This document shows positions 24,734 to 35,072 of a stretch of DNA of 64,000 nt, piece after piece. The notes under the pieces were generated by a model. That model searched no databases and was not told where the DNA came from. It saw only the letters and a program-made list of their open reading frames with translations. Position numbers and translations under genes: made by a program. Source of the DNA: Hordeum vulgare subsp. vulgare (taxonomy: Eukaryota > Streptophyta > Magnoliopsida > Poales > Poaceae). Each line of letters starts with the position of its first letter. Within the stretch, counting starts at the first letter, position 1. The stretch spans positions 396,155,581 to 396,219,580 of the forward strand of contig NC_058518.1 in assembly GCF_904849725.1 (NCBI RefSeq). Direction: 5' to 3'.

Positions 24734-25730
24734 CTAATAATCATCATCAATAAATGCATCATCATCATCACTATCACGCATGTCTTCATGAATGACGTGC
24801 TCGTCGGGTTCAACGGCGTGAAGTTGTGAAAAGCCTTCCTTTAAAAGTTGAAGCATTGACAGGTCATCCGCATCGGTAACCTCTACGAGTTCCAGGTCTT
24901 CTGGTTCCGGCTCAGGGCTAGAGTCGGATTCATTGTCGCTGTCTACTTCCAGGTTCTTGGGTGAAGCACGGCGGTTCTTGAAACGTTTCTTGGAAAGACG
25001 TGTTTCTTGGAAGAATTCTCCATCATATGTGTCTGCGTTAATGTGAGGTTCATAATCCTGTTCATTTGGGAGAGGTGGTGTGACATGTGGCGGCACTTCA
25101 TAAACAACATAGCAACCTTCCAGATTCTTATCCGTTTGGCATGCCCACGGTTGATAGAAAACTTGGGTCGCCTGTTGAGCCGTAATATAGACATCGGGAA
25201 CATCTAAATGGGTGCTTGGATTGATTTCGACTAGTCCTATATGTTCATGAGTCCTTCTAGTCTTTTTCGGCTGGAACCAATAACATTTGAAGACTACGAC
25301 GTTCGGTGGGTTTTCACCATAGAATTGAAGTTCATAAATTGCTTCAACTCTTCCATAATACTCGATAACACCTTCGCCGATAGCAGAGACACCACAATTT
25401 GTAGATTTCCGGTCGGGCATAAATAGCTCTTTGCCAAAGGTACGAAAGAGATACCCGTTGATGTTGTATTTCTCAAATGAACGGACCTTATAGTTAAAAC
25501 CATTAGCGACTAGTCTCAATTCGGCCTCCATAGACTCTGAATTAGCCTACAAGTTTAATACAAAATGGTTGTTGCATTAGCCGCAAGTTAGACCAAGAAT
25601 GAAATTGTCCATTATTGTTAATTACCGTTTGTTTGAACCAAGAGATGAAACCGGGATAGCCGCCTCCTGTCTTTGACAGAACCTCATACTCTTCGCTGCA
25701 ATCATTTTCGATCACCGCTCCATCTGAGAA
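24734..25730 (-). pseudogene. C-terminal DUF4216 part of the TNP2-like transposase
   Basis: The open frame 25531-24734 (265 codons) includes the DUF4216 signature region around RVEAIYELQFYGENPPNVVV and FKCYWFQP, then VFYQPW, and an Asp/Glu/Ser-rich tail ending DDDDAFIDDDY. A short upstream exon (about 25730-25626) reads RYVVKFSDGAVIENDC. It joins through a 69-bp intron with a GT donor at 25625 and an AG acceptor at 25558-25557. DUF4216 is found at the C-terminus of plant TNP2-type CACTA transposases; its exact role is unknown to me. This piece is intact, but its upstream part (25816-27383) is not. It lies just upstream of the TNPA-like gene on the same strand. Confidence 0.82.
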
Positions 25731-25815
25731 TTTGACGACGTAACGACTGTTTGATATATCCGGGAATAAGAGCAGTTCAAATGAATTAGAAGTTATGGGA
25801 AAATGTGCCGAGAAC

Positions 25816-27383
25816 TCACTCGATGTACGGCCGCACTTCTGTTAGGTTGTTGAAGATATACAACGAAATGTTCCGCCATTCTTCGACATCCAACCTTATT
25901 GGTTTCGAAGCACCGGCTGGTGCGAGCTTCCCTTTGAATAGGCTTAGGTTGGACCCACCTTTTTTAGGGTCTGCATCATTGTGCCGAGGCTTCGGATTAT
26001 GCAAATGATGATTTTTGGCTTCGTAGTGTGTTGTCACAAAGTTTGCCACCTCCTCACTAATGAATGCCTCAGCCATCGATGCTTCAATTCTACGCTTATT
26101 TTTACATTTAGCTCGAAGGGTCTTCTGCATCCTCTCAGTTGCATAGCACCAACGATCTTGCACGGGCCCACCCAATCTTGCCTCGGTCGGTAGATGTAAA
26201 ATCAAATGCTGCATTGGATTAAAGAAGCCCGGTGGAAAGATCTGCTCTAACATGCACAACAACTCCGGTGCAAACTCATCCATGTCTTCTACCATGCCAG
26301 GCGACAATTCTTTCGCACAAAGGACACAGAAGAAATAGCTCAGCTCCGCCAGTACTAGCCATTCATCCTCAGGAATAAAGCCACGTAACATCACCGACAT
26401 TACCCGCTCTAGCCATATGTGCCAATCATGACTCTTGAGACCAAAGATTTTTAATTTTTCAAGACTCGCTCCCCTCTTTAGATTCGCTGCATACCCATCG
26501 GGGAACGTCAAGTGCATTTTGACCCACAAGATAATTTCCCTCATAGCTGGCCTTCCAAGATTGAACCAGGCCTTTGGCTTCGACCACTTCTGCTTTCCTT
26601 TGCCTTCTCGCATGTTTTGTAACGGTGTATGACATAGTGTCTCTTGATCGACTCTAGCCTTAATATTATCCTTTGCCTTCCCATCTATGTCGAACAATGT
26701 ACCAAAAATAGCCTCTCCGATATTCTTTTCAGTGTCCATCATGTCGATATTGTGTGGAAGAAGGAGGTCTTTGAAGTAAGGCAGATCCCAGAAGCATGGC
26801 TTGTGAGTCGAGGCGTGTTTTCAATTATACCCCTTGAAATACCCTGGACGCTCTGGATCAGGCTCGAGGGCGTTTAACTGATCCAGGATCTGTTTGCCTG
26901 TGAACGCAGGTGGTGCCAAGTTTTTGACAACTTTACCTTTGGTAAAGTTCTTCTTTTCTTTTCTGAACTGATGGTCAGGATCCAGGAACTGCCTATGCAA
27001 GTCAAAGCAAGAATACTTCTGACCCTCCTGCAACCAATTAAAATGAAGATCTGCCTTGCATTGGGGGCACGGGAACCTTCCATGCACACACCATCCAGAG
27101 AATAGCGCATACGCTGGCAAGTCATGCATAGAGTACATGTACCACACATGCATTTTGAAGTTTTTTTTTCTAGCGGCATCGTATGTCTTGACCCCATTAT
27201 CCCAAGCTTATTCCAATTCATCCTTAAGTGGTTGCAGGTACACATTCATATTCTTCCCCGGATGCGGCTTTCCTGGCCATTTGCGAATGCGGCTTTCACA
27301 AATTCCTTTGTTTTTACAAACCATTCTTTCGTCATCTCTTTCTGACTAGGGTGACCGGTATACATCCACGCACGATCACTCAT
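25816..27383 (-). pseudogene. TNP2-like CACTA transposase (Transposase_21 + DUF4218), internally deleted
   Basis: The ATG at 27383 opens MSDRAWMYTGHPSQKEMTKEW, the usual N-terminus of the family. After about 45 codons the sequence jumps to the later YLQPLKDEL...NGVKTYDAA segment near 27245. The intervening Transposase_assoc region and the front of the Transposase_21 core are therefore missing. The frame then runs through HDLPAYALFSGWCVHGRFPCPQC (typical of the core's C-terminal part) and on into DUF4218 (26742-25816; HLPTEARLGGPVQDRWCYATER). Stops interrupt near 27215 and at 26821, each replacing an expected residue. The intact protein would cut and join the element ends in the nucleus. This version cannot be catalytic. 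Confidence 0.85.
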
Positions 27384-27520
27384 CTTGCGTAGCTACTAAA
27401 TACAAAAGAAATATATTTATATATAATTTAGCATTTATATTCATCGGTTAATCAGGTTTGCCATTTTTATTACGTTCAGGCAACCTACACGCTAATAGGT
27501 AAAGATAGGTCCTAATCCCA
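27384..27520 (-). promoter_or_regulatory. 5' flank of the transposase gene
   Basis: The short AT-rich interval between the transposase ATG and the large palindrome probably holds 5' untranslated sequence or an intron, because it lies directly upstream of the only start codon. I see no distinct motif in it. Confidence 0.3.
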
Positions 27521-27737
27521 CCCGAGTATGTGTAGATTGGGTTCGTTCTCCCATGCTCTGCTCCGGATCCAACGCAAAATTTCGACAGCACCTCCCCGCT
27601 GTTCTCCTGATACACGTCTCCGCAATAAACAAAGAGTATGTGCATCCGGAGAACAACGGGGGAGGCACTGACGAAATTCCGCATCGGGTCCAGAGCACAG
27701 CATACGGGAAAACGAACCCAATCTACACATACTCGGG
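27521..27737. repeat. Palindrome with ~95-bp arms upstream of the transposase
   Basis: The arm at 27521-27615 (starting CCCGAGTATGTGTAGATTGG) is the imperfect reverse complement of 27643-27737. The spacer is about 27 bp. The arms differ by a modest number of substitutions and small indels, so a transcript would form a long hairpin. It lies between the transposase start and the right subterminal region. Confidence 0.85.
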
Positions 27738-28035
27738 CTGTCCATAGATAATGTTGGACAATTTGAAAGGATGGCGGTTATAAATATGCAAAGACATGCA
27801 TATTTATAGATGTCTCCCTTTCGAACGGGAGACGCATACTGGTCATGCATACTCATGATTGAAGAAACCTATATATAGATAGCAAGTTTCATCGGCACGA
27901 AGACCCGGACAGAGCAAATTAAGGGGGTAGGAGAAGTCATTTGTGCTCACCAACAAACATAGGGGCGGAGCTCGTCCAACGCACGTGGAGGTCGTCGAAC
28001 TACTGCACATTGAAATTCACCCGATCAACACAAAT
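27738..28035 (-). promoter_or_regulatory. Possible promoter region of the CACTA genes
   Basis: This region contains TATA-like runs (CTATATATAG near 27870) and two small inverted repeats: ATAAATATGCA/TGCATATTTAT near 27779-27808 and GTCTCCC/GGGAGAC near 27812-27832. Its place upstream of both minus-strand genes makes it a reasonable promoter candidate. There is no direct evidence of transcription. Confidence 0.3.
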
Positions 28036-28039
28036 ATGA

Positions 28040-28147
28040 TGTTTTTATTCTTCTTCTTCTTATTATTCTTTTTTTCTTTTTTCTTTTTTCTTTTTATTCT
28101 AATTCTCCTTCTTCTTCTTTTCTTCTCTTCTTCTTCTTCTTCTTCTT

Positions 28148-28178
<31 letters not shown>

Positions 28179-28245
28179 TTTTCTTTTTTCTTTTTTCCTC
28201 TTATTCTTCTTCTCCTTCTTCTTCTTTTCTTCTTGTCTTCTTCTT

Positions 28246-28317
<72 letters not shown>

Positions 28318-28373
28318 TTCTTTTTCTTTTTTCCTCTTATTCTTCTTCTCCTTCTTGTTGTTTTCTTCTTCTC

Positions 28374-28408
<35 letters not shown>

Positions 28409-28716
28409 TTCTTTTTTCCTCTTATTCTTCTCTTCCTCTCCTATTTTTCTTCTTCTTCTTCTTTCTTCTCCTTCCCTTCCTTTTCCTTCTTCTTCTTTTC
28501 CTTCTTCTTCTTATTTTTTTCTTCTCCTTTCTCCTTCTTCTTCTTCTTCTTTCTCCTTCTTCTTCTTCTCCTTCTTCTTTCTTCTCCTTCCTTTCCTTTT
28601 CCTTCTTCTTCTTCTTCTTCTTCCGCTTCTTCTTCTTCTTCTTCTCCTTCCCTTCCTTTTCCTTCTTCTTCTTCTTCTTCTTCTTCTTTCTTCTCCTTCC
28701 CTTCCTTTTCCTTCTA
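28040..28716. repeat. CTT/TTA/CCT pyrimidine tract
   Basis: Nearly 680 bp consist almost entirely of C and T on the plus strand, with (TTC)n blocks, two (TTA)n blocks (about 28272-28316 and 28375-28408) and TCCTTT interruptions. Long reading frames over it are composition artefacts. Confidence 0.95.
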
Positions 28717-29440
28717 ACCTCCCCTGTTCGTGCGCCACCACAACATAAGCCCCCTGTTTGCCTGGCTCCCTTTTAACCCCCCAGTTGTGCTAACGATGTT
28801 GCTAATGGCCCCCTTTGAGTTGATTAGCTCTATATTAAGCAAATAATAGCACAGACTAGTCTAATTATTTTCTGAAATGACAAAACTGCCCTCCCTCATC
28901 TAGTATAAGTCACACGAGCTGGGCAGATGCTTCTCCCGTTCTCTGCTCGTTCCCCTCCCTGACCTAGCCGCCCCAAGCGCTGTTGTGCCTCGCCTCCGCC
29001 GCATCTGCCCTAGCCGCCCCATCTCCATTGCTGCTCCAAGGTAAGGCAAGCCTCTTCCCTTCCCTAGCCGCCCCATTGCTGCTACACCAAAAAAGTCTCC
29101 AACAAAAGGAAAGAACAAGAAGATGACTCCAAAGAAGAAGAAATTAAGTGAACTGTGAACTCGTTTGTGCTGCCATGAACTACTTGTGCTGCTGCTACAC
29201 CAACAAAGTCTCCAGCAAAAGGAAAGAAGAAGAAGATGACTCCAAAGAAGAAGAAATTAAGTGAACTGTGAACTAGTTTTGTCTATTGATGTACCCATTT
29301 GTTATTTATCCATTGAAAAATCTGTTAAACATTGCAAAGGGGGGCATCAGCTACAGCATGGTGAAAACTGGGGGGTTAAAAGGGAGCCAGGCAAACAGGG
29401 GGGCTTATGTTGTGGTGGCGCACGAACAGGGGGGGTGATA
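28717..29440. mobile_element. Small non-autonomous DNA transposon with ~70-bp terminal inverted repeats
   Basis: The segment near 28722-28790 (CCCCTGTTCGTGCGCCACCA, then AACCCCCCAG) is repeated in reverse complement near 29368-29432, with almost no differences over about 65 bp. The element is about 0.72 kb and sits in the middle of a pyrimidine tract that resumes at 29441. Long terminal repeats and this size suggest a Mutator-like derivative. I could not identify a matching 9-bp target duplication because both flanks are low complexity. Inside are a GC-rich part and a duplicated lysine-rich coding-like tail. Confidence 0.65.
29078..29278 (+). repeat. Two tandem copies of a ~114-bp lysine-rich segment
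   Basis: Copies at about 29078-29165 and 29192-29278 both contain AAGTCTCCA, then AAGATGACTCCAAAGAAGAA and AAATTAAGTGAACTGTGAAC. Both could encode a short Lys-rich tail (MTPKKKKLSEL) followed by TGA. This may be the end of a gene carried by the small transposon, but no upstream domain is visible. Confidence 0.6.
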
Positions 29441-29660
29441 ATCAAGTCTCCCCTTCTTCTTTTCCTTCTTCCTCTTATTTTTTTCTTCTCCTTTCTCCTT
29501 CTTCTTATTCTCCTTTCTCCTTCTTCTTCTTCTCCTTTCTCCTTCTTCTTCTTCTCCTTTCTCCTTCTTCCTCTCCTCCTTTCTCCTTCTTCTTCTTCTC
29601 CTTTTCTCCTTCTTCTTCTTCTCCTTTCTCCTTCTTCTTCTTCTCCTTTTCTCCTTTACT
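29441..29660. repeat. CCTTTCTCCTTCTT pyrimidine microsatellite
   Basis: A continuation of the pyrimidine tract with a repeat unit near TTCTCCTTTCTCC. Its similarity to 28500-28716 suggests one original tract split by the small transposon. Confidence 0.85.
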
Positions 29661-30240
29661 AAACAGGAAACTAACCTAACTAAACCTAAACTAAAACTGA
29701 ACCTAAACTAAACTAATTTAACAACCTAACTGACTAGCCTAACTAACCTAATAAACTAAAAAACTAACCTAACTAATTTAACATAAATAAAAATAAGGAA
29801 AAACAAAAAAAATGGGGGGACTCACCGGCGGGGGCGGCTGGGGCGTCGGGGCTGCGAGGAGGACGAGTGCGATAGGGCAGTGGGGCGTCGCCGGGGGCAG
29901 TGCGGCGGCGGGGGGCAGTGGTGGCGGCGGGCGGCTGTGGAGGCGATAGGGGCGACAGGGGTGGCGGCGCGACGGTGGTGGCAGCGGCAGCGGGGGCGAG
30001 GTGGGGAGAGAGAGAGAGGGGCGGCGGCGGGGGCGACAGGGGCAACAGGGGCGGCAGTGGGGGTGACAGGGGCGGCGGCGGGGGCGATAGGGGCGGCGAC
30101 GCAACGGGGGCGGGGGCGCGACGGTGGTGGCGGCGGCCGTTACAAAGAGAGGGACGCGCGGGGTGGGGAGAGAGAGAGGGGCGCACGGGGTGACCGTTAC
30201 ATAGAGAGAGGGGCGGGGTGGGGGAGGAGCCGTTAACGGT
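29661..30240. repeat. CTAA-rich stretch followed by a GC-rich GGGGCGGCGG block
   Basis: Positions 29661-29815 repeat AACCTAACTAA-type words. Positions 29816-30240 repeat GGGGCGACAGGGGCGGC-type words and are very rich in CpG. The Gly/Arg- or Pro-rich frames seen on either strand follow from the composition. The GC-rich block lies directly inside the right subterminal repeats. Confidence 0.8.
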
Positions 30241-30583
30241 GTTAGAGCATTGTCGTCTGCCGACGGACAGCAAAGAGTCTAGACTCTTTCCCGTCTGCCT
30301 CCGGAGTCTTTGCCGTCCGCTAGCAGACGGCAAAGGTCCGACTCCAGTTTGACCTAGCCACCTCGCGGTCAGGTGGGCCTATCTATATCTTTGTCGTCTA
30401 CCTCTGGACTCTTTGCCGTCCGCTAGCAGACGATAAAGATGTGACAAATGGCAAAAGGCTTTATGCCATCAGCCTGTGCTTTGTCGTCTGTTCTGCTGAA
30501 GCTGACGGCAAAGACACTCTTTGCCATCAGCTAGCAGACGGCAAAGACTAGGCTGATGGCAAAAAAACTGTTTTCCAGTAGTG
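30241..30583. repeat. Right subterminal and terminal repeats of the CACTA element
   Basis: TTTGCCGTCCGCTAGCAGAC and related motifs recur in both orientations near 30253, 30308, 30408, 30478, 30510 and 30535. The region ends with CTGTTTTCCAGTAGTG, the inverse of CACTACTGGAAAACAG. Confidence 0.88.
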
Positions 30584-33427
30584 CCACTTCAGTTACCATT
30601 AGGATTAGTTATGAACTTAAATAATTGTTATTTAGTGCATGCGTTAAGCATGAACATTATATCTGGATCTTGTTTATTGCGAGATGGTTACTCGTTTAAG
30701 TCAGAGAATAATGGTAGTTCTATTTCTATGAGTAATATATTTTATGGTCATGCACCCAATGTGAGAGGATTGTTCTTATTGAATCTTGATAGTGATGATA
30801 CACATATACATAACATTGAGACCAAAAGATGTAGAGTTAACAATGATAGCGCCATGTTTTTGTGGCACTCCCGCTTAGGTCATATTGGTGTACAGCGCAT
30901 GAAGAAACTCCATTCCGATGGGCTTTTGGAGTCACTTGATTTTGAATCACTTGACACGTGCGAACCATGCCTCATGGGCAAGATGAATAAGACTCCGTTC
31001 TCCGGAACAATGGAGCATGCAAGTGACTTGTTGGAGATCATACATACCAATGTGTGCGGTCCGATGAGTGTTGAGGCGTGGCGGATATCGTTATTTTCTC
31101 ACCTTCACTGACGATTTGAGAAGGTATGGATATATCTACTTGATGAAGCACAAGTATGAAACGTTTGAGAAGTTCAAGTAATTTTAGAGTGAAGTTGAAA
31201 ATCATCATAACAAGAAGATCAAGTTCCTATGTTCTGATCATGGGGCTGAGTATCTGAGTTTCGAGTTTGGTGCTCACTTATGACAATGTGGAATTGTTTC
31301 ACAGTTGACACCGCCTGGAACACCACAGCGTAATGGTGTGTCCGAATGTCGTAATCGTACTTTGTTAGAAATGGTGTGATGTATGATGTCTCTTACCGAT
31401 TTGCCATTATCGTTTTGGGGTTATGCATTAGAGACAACTGCATTCACTTTAAATAGGGCACCATCAAAATCCGTTGAGACGACAACATACGAGCTGTGGT
31501 ATGGCAAAAGACCAAAGTTGTCGTTTCTTAAAGTTTGGGGATGTGATGCTTATGTCAAAAAGATTCAGCCTGAAAAGCTGGAACCCAAAGCAGAAACGTG
31601 CATCTTCATAGGTTACCCAAAGGAAATAGTTGGGTACACCTTCTACCTCAAATCCAAGGGCAAAGTGTTTGTTGCTAAAAACAGAGCTTTTCTTGAGAAG
31701 GAGTTTCTCTCGAAAGAATTGAGTGGGAGGAAGATAGAACTTGATGAGGTTGTCGAACCTCTAATCCCTCTAGATGGTGGCGCAGGACAGGGGGAAACCT
31801 CTGTCGAAGCGACGCCGGTTGAGGAGGAAGTTCATGATGATGATCATGAAACTTCGGATCAAGTTCCTATCAGACCTCGCAGGTCGACAAGATCACGTAC
31901 TGCTCCTGAGTGGTATGGTAATCCTGTCTTATCAATCATGTTGTTAGACAACAATGAACCTGCGAATAATGAAGAAGCAATGGTGGGCCCGGATTCCAAC
32001 AAATGGCTGGAGGCCATGAAGTCCGAGATAGGATCTATGTATGAAAACAAAGTGTGGACTTTGGAAGTATTACCTCAAGGCCGCAAGGCTATTCATAACA
32101 AATGGATCTTTCAGAAGAAGGCGGACGAGGATGGTAATGTGACCGTTTATAAAGCTCGACTTGTGGCAAAGGGTTTTTCACAAGTCTAAGGAGTTGACTA
32201 CTATGACACGTTCTCACCGGCAACGATGCTTAAGTCCATCCGAATCATGTTAGCAATAGCTGCATTTTTCGATTATGAAATCTGGCAGATGGATGTCAAA
32301 ACTGCGTTCCTTAACGGTTTTCTTAAGGAAGAGTTGTATATGATGCAACCCGAAGGTTTTGTCGATCCAAAGAATGCTAACAAAGTGTGAAAGCTCCAAC
32401 GATCCATTTATGGAGTGGTGCAAGCATCTCGGAGTTGGAATAAGCGCTTTGATGAGGTGATCAAAGCATTTGGGTTTATATAACTGGTTGGACAATCTTG
32501 TATTTACACGAAAGTGAGTGGGAGCTCTGTGGCGTTTCTAATATTATATGTGGATGACATATTACTGATTGGGAACAACGTGGAGTTTTTGGAGAGCGTA
32601 AAGGATTACTTGAATAAAAGTTTCTCAATGAAAGACCTAGGAGAAGCTGCCTACATTCTAGGCATTAAGATCTATAGGTATAGATCGAGGCGCCTGATAG
32701 GACTTTCACAAAGCACATACCATGATAAAGTTTTGAAGAAGTTCAAAATGGAACATTCCAAGAAGGGTTTCTTGCCAGTATTACAAGGTATAATATTGAG
32801 TAAGACTCAGTGCCCAACAACAGCGGAAGATAGATAAAAGATGAGTATCGTCCCCTATGCTTCAGCCATAGGTTCTATCATGTATGCACTGTTGTCCACT
32901 AGATCGGGCGTCAGCTTGGCCATAAGTATGGCAGGCAGGTTTCAAAGTAATCCAAGAATGGACCACTGGACAGCGGTCAAGAATATTCTGAAGTACCTGA
33001 AAAGGACTAAGGAAATGTTTCTCGTTTATGGTGACGAAGAGATCGTCGTAAAGGGTTATGTTGACACAAGCTTTGACACTGATCCGGATGAATCTAAGTC
33101 TCAAACCGGATACGTATTTATTCTTAATGGGGGAGCGGTAAGCTGGTGCAATTCCAAGCAAAGCATTGTAGCAGATTCTACATGTGAAGTGGAGCACATG
33201 GCTGCCTCGGAGGCAGCTAAGGAGGGTGTCTGGATGAAGCAGTTCATGACCGATCTTGGAGTTGTGCCAAGCGCACTAAATACAATAACTCTGTTCTGTG
33301 ACAACACTGGCGCCATTGCTTTAGCAAACGAACCAAGGTTTGACAAGAAGACCAGACACATCAAACGACGCTTCAACCTCATACGCGACTACGTCGAAGG
33401 AGAGGACGTAAATATTTGCAAAGTGCA
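30584..33427 (+). pseudogene. Copia pol of element B: integrase, reverse transcriptase, RNase H
   Basis: Coding resumes directly after the CACTA element. The GAG-pre-integrase region (30584-31000) includes WHSRLGHIGVQRMKKLH. The integrase core (31000-31400) contains a frameshift near 31075 and stops, with FTDDL and GTPQRNGVSE still recognisable. The integrase C-terminal part follows (31383-31760), then reverse transcriptase (about 31980-32830), including KARLVAKGFSQV, LNGFLKEELYM and the catalytic LYVDDILLIGNN near 32550. RNase H (32841-33427) includes SKSQTGYVF and a partner-switching EVEHMAASEAAKE region. Stops occur near 32187, 32388, 32480 and 32835. The protein would copy and integrate the element. 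The gene is dead and is cut at 33427 by element C. Confidence 0.9.
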
Positions 33428-35072
33428 TGCTACTGCAACAAAAGACCTTCCAATGGCGCCAGAAACACGTGCTGACGGGAGACTATTCTTGTCTTGATTC
33501 TCCTCAGCAACGGCACCAGGAATCCTTCTGCTACGGCTACGCCTTAAGGGACTTCCTAGGCAAATATGCAAAGGATTTACCCCGTGGCCTTGGAGCCTTG
33601 CGTTGGTGTTCCCTCAAAGTGGAAAGGGTGATGTAGCGCATCGTGGTAAGTATTTCCCTCAGTTTTGAGAACCAAGGTATCGATCCAGTGAAGGAGTATC
33701 ACAAGTGCCTGCACAAACACAAAAACTTGTTCCCAACGCTATGAAGGGGTTGTCAATCGCTTATAGATTGTTTGCCAAGTGAGAACTGAAAGCAACAAAG
33801 TAACAAAGCGAAGTAAAAGCAAAGTGGAAACGATAGGTGTGAATAGACTCGGGGGCCGTAGTGTTTACTAGTGGCTTCTCTCATGATAGCAAGTAGACGA
33901 TGGGTGAACAAATTACTGTCGAGCAATTGATAGAACCGCGCAAAGTCGTGACGTCATCTCTGGCAATGATTATATCTATAGGCATCACGTCCAAAACAAG
34001 TAGACCGATACTTTCTGCATCTACTACTATTACTCCACACGTCGACCGCTATCCAGCATGCATCTAGTGTATTAAGTCCAAAAGAACAGAGTAACGTCTT
34101 AAGAAAGATGACATGATGTAGATGCACAATCTCATATCTACGACAAAGCCCACCTTGTTACCCTTGATGGCAACTACACGATGTGTGCCTTGCTGCCCCT
34201 ACTGTCACTGGGAAAGGTCACCACACGGTAAGAACCCAAGACCAAGCACTTCTCCCATTGCAAGAATCATAGATCTAGTTGGCCAAATAAAACCCAAGAC
34301 TCAGAGAATCTTACAAGGATATCAAATCATGCATATAAGAAATCAGCAAAGACTCAAATATATATCATAGATAATCTGATCACAAATCCACAATTCATCG
34401 GATCTCGACAAACACACCGCCAAGAGGATTACATCAGATAGATCTCCATGAAGATCATGGAGAACTTTGTATTGAAGATCCAAGAGAGAGAAGAAGCCAT
34501 CTAGTTACTAACTACGGACCCGTAGGTCTGAAGTGAACTACTCACGGGTCATTGGAGGGGCGGTGATGTTGATGAAGAAGCCCTCCAACTCCAAAGTCCC
34601 CTCCGGCAGGGCACCGGGAAGGGTCTCCAGATGAGATCTCGCGGAAACGGAAGCTTGCGACGGCGGAAAAGTGTTTTCGTGGATTCCCTAATTTTTTTCT
34701 GTATTTTAGGGAATATATAGGCGAAGGATCTAGGTCAGGGGCGCCAGGGAGGCCACAAGCTTGCTAGCCGCCGCCCCCCTGGTGGCGGCTACAGGGCTTG
34801 TGGGCTCCCTGTAGCTCTCCTGGCTTGGCCCACAAGCCCCCTGATCTTCTTCCGTTCGGGAAAAAATTATTTCGGGGATTTTATTCCGTTTGGACTCCGT
34901 TCCAAAATCAGATCTGAAAAGAGACAAAAACACAGAAAAACAGGAAGTGGCATTTGGCACTGAATTAATAAGTTAGTCCCAAAAAAGATATAAAAGATAC
35001 ATAAAACGTCCAAAGATGACAAGATAACAGCATGAAACCATCAAAAATTATAGATACGTTTGAAACGTATCA
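33428..35072 (-). repeat. 3' LTR of Gypsy element C (1645 bp)
   Basis: It starts on the minus strand at 35072 (TGATACGTTTCAAACGTATC) and ends at 33428 with ...GCAGTAGCA. It matches 40021-41672 with few differences. A TATA-like TATATATTC on the minus strand lies near 34711-34719. Confidence 0.92.

Larger units (their letters stand above)
11096..30583 (-). mobile_element. CACTA (En/Spm) DNA transposon, 19.5 kb, genes on minus strand
   Basis: The left end begins CACTACAGGAATCACC at 11096. The right end is the reverse complement of CACTACTGGAAAACAG, finishing at 30583. The adjoining three bases are TCA (11093-11095) and CCA (30584-30586), a 3-bp target duplication with one change, as expected for the superfamily. 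Both ends have subterminal TTTGCCGTC/GACGGCAAA motifs. Inside, from the left, are an AT-rich terminal exon region, a 10-kb tandem array, an eight-exon TNPA-like gene, a TNP2-like transposase with DUF4218 and DUF4216 parts, a palindrome, pyrimidine tracts with a nested small transposon, a GC-rich block, and the right subterminal repeats. The transposase has lost part of its core and contains stops, so the copy looks non-autonomous. Confidence 0.93.

Noticed and set aside
27943..28776. Long Phe/Ser/Leu-rich frame
   Set aside because: It is a translation of a CTT/TTA microsatellite. All three plus frames are open, as composition predicts.
29773..30333. Pro-rich minus-strand and Gly/Arg-rich plus-strand frames
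   Set aside because: They come from a GC-rich simple repeat inside the CACTA end. No domain or start context supports a gene.
34122..34370. Frames of about 82 codons duplicated at 34122 and 40715
   Set aside because: These are the same LTR segment of element C in its two LTRs, with no coding evidence.
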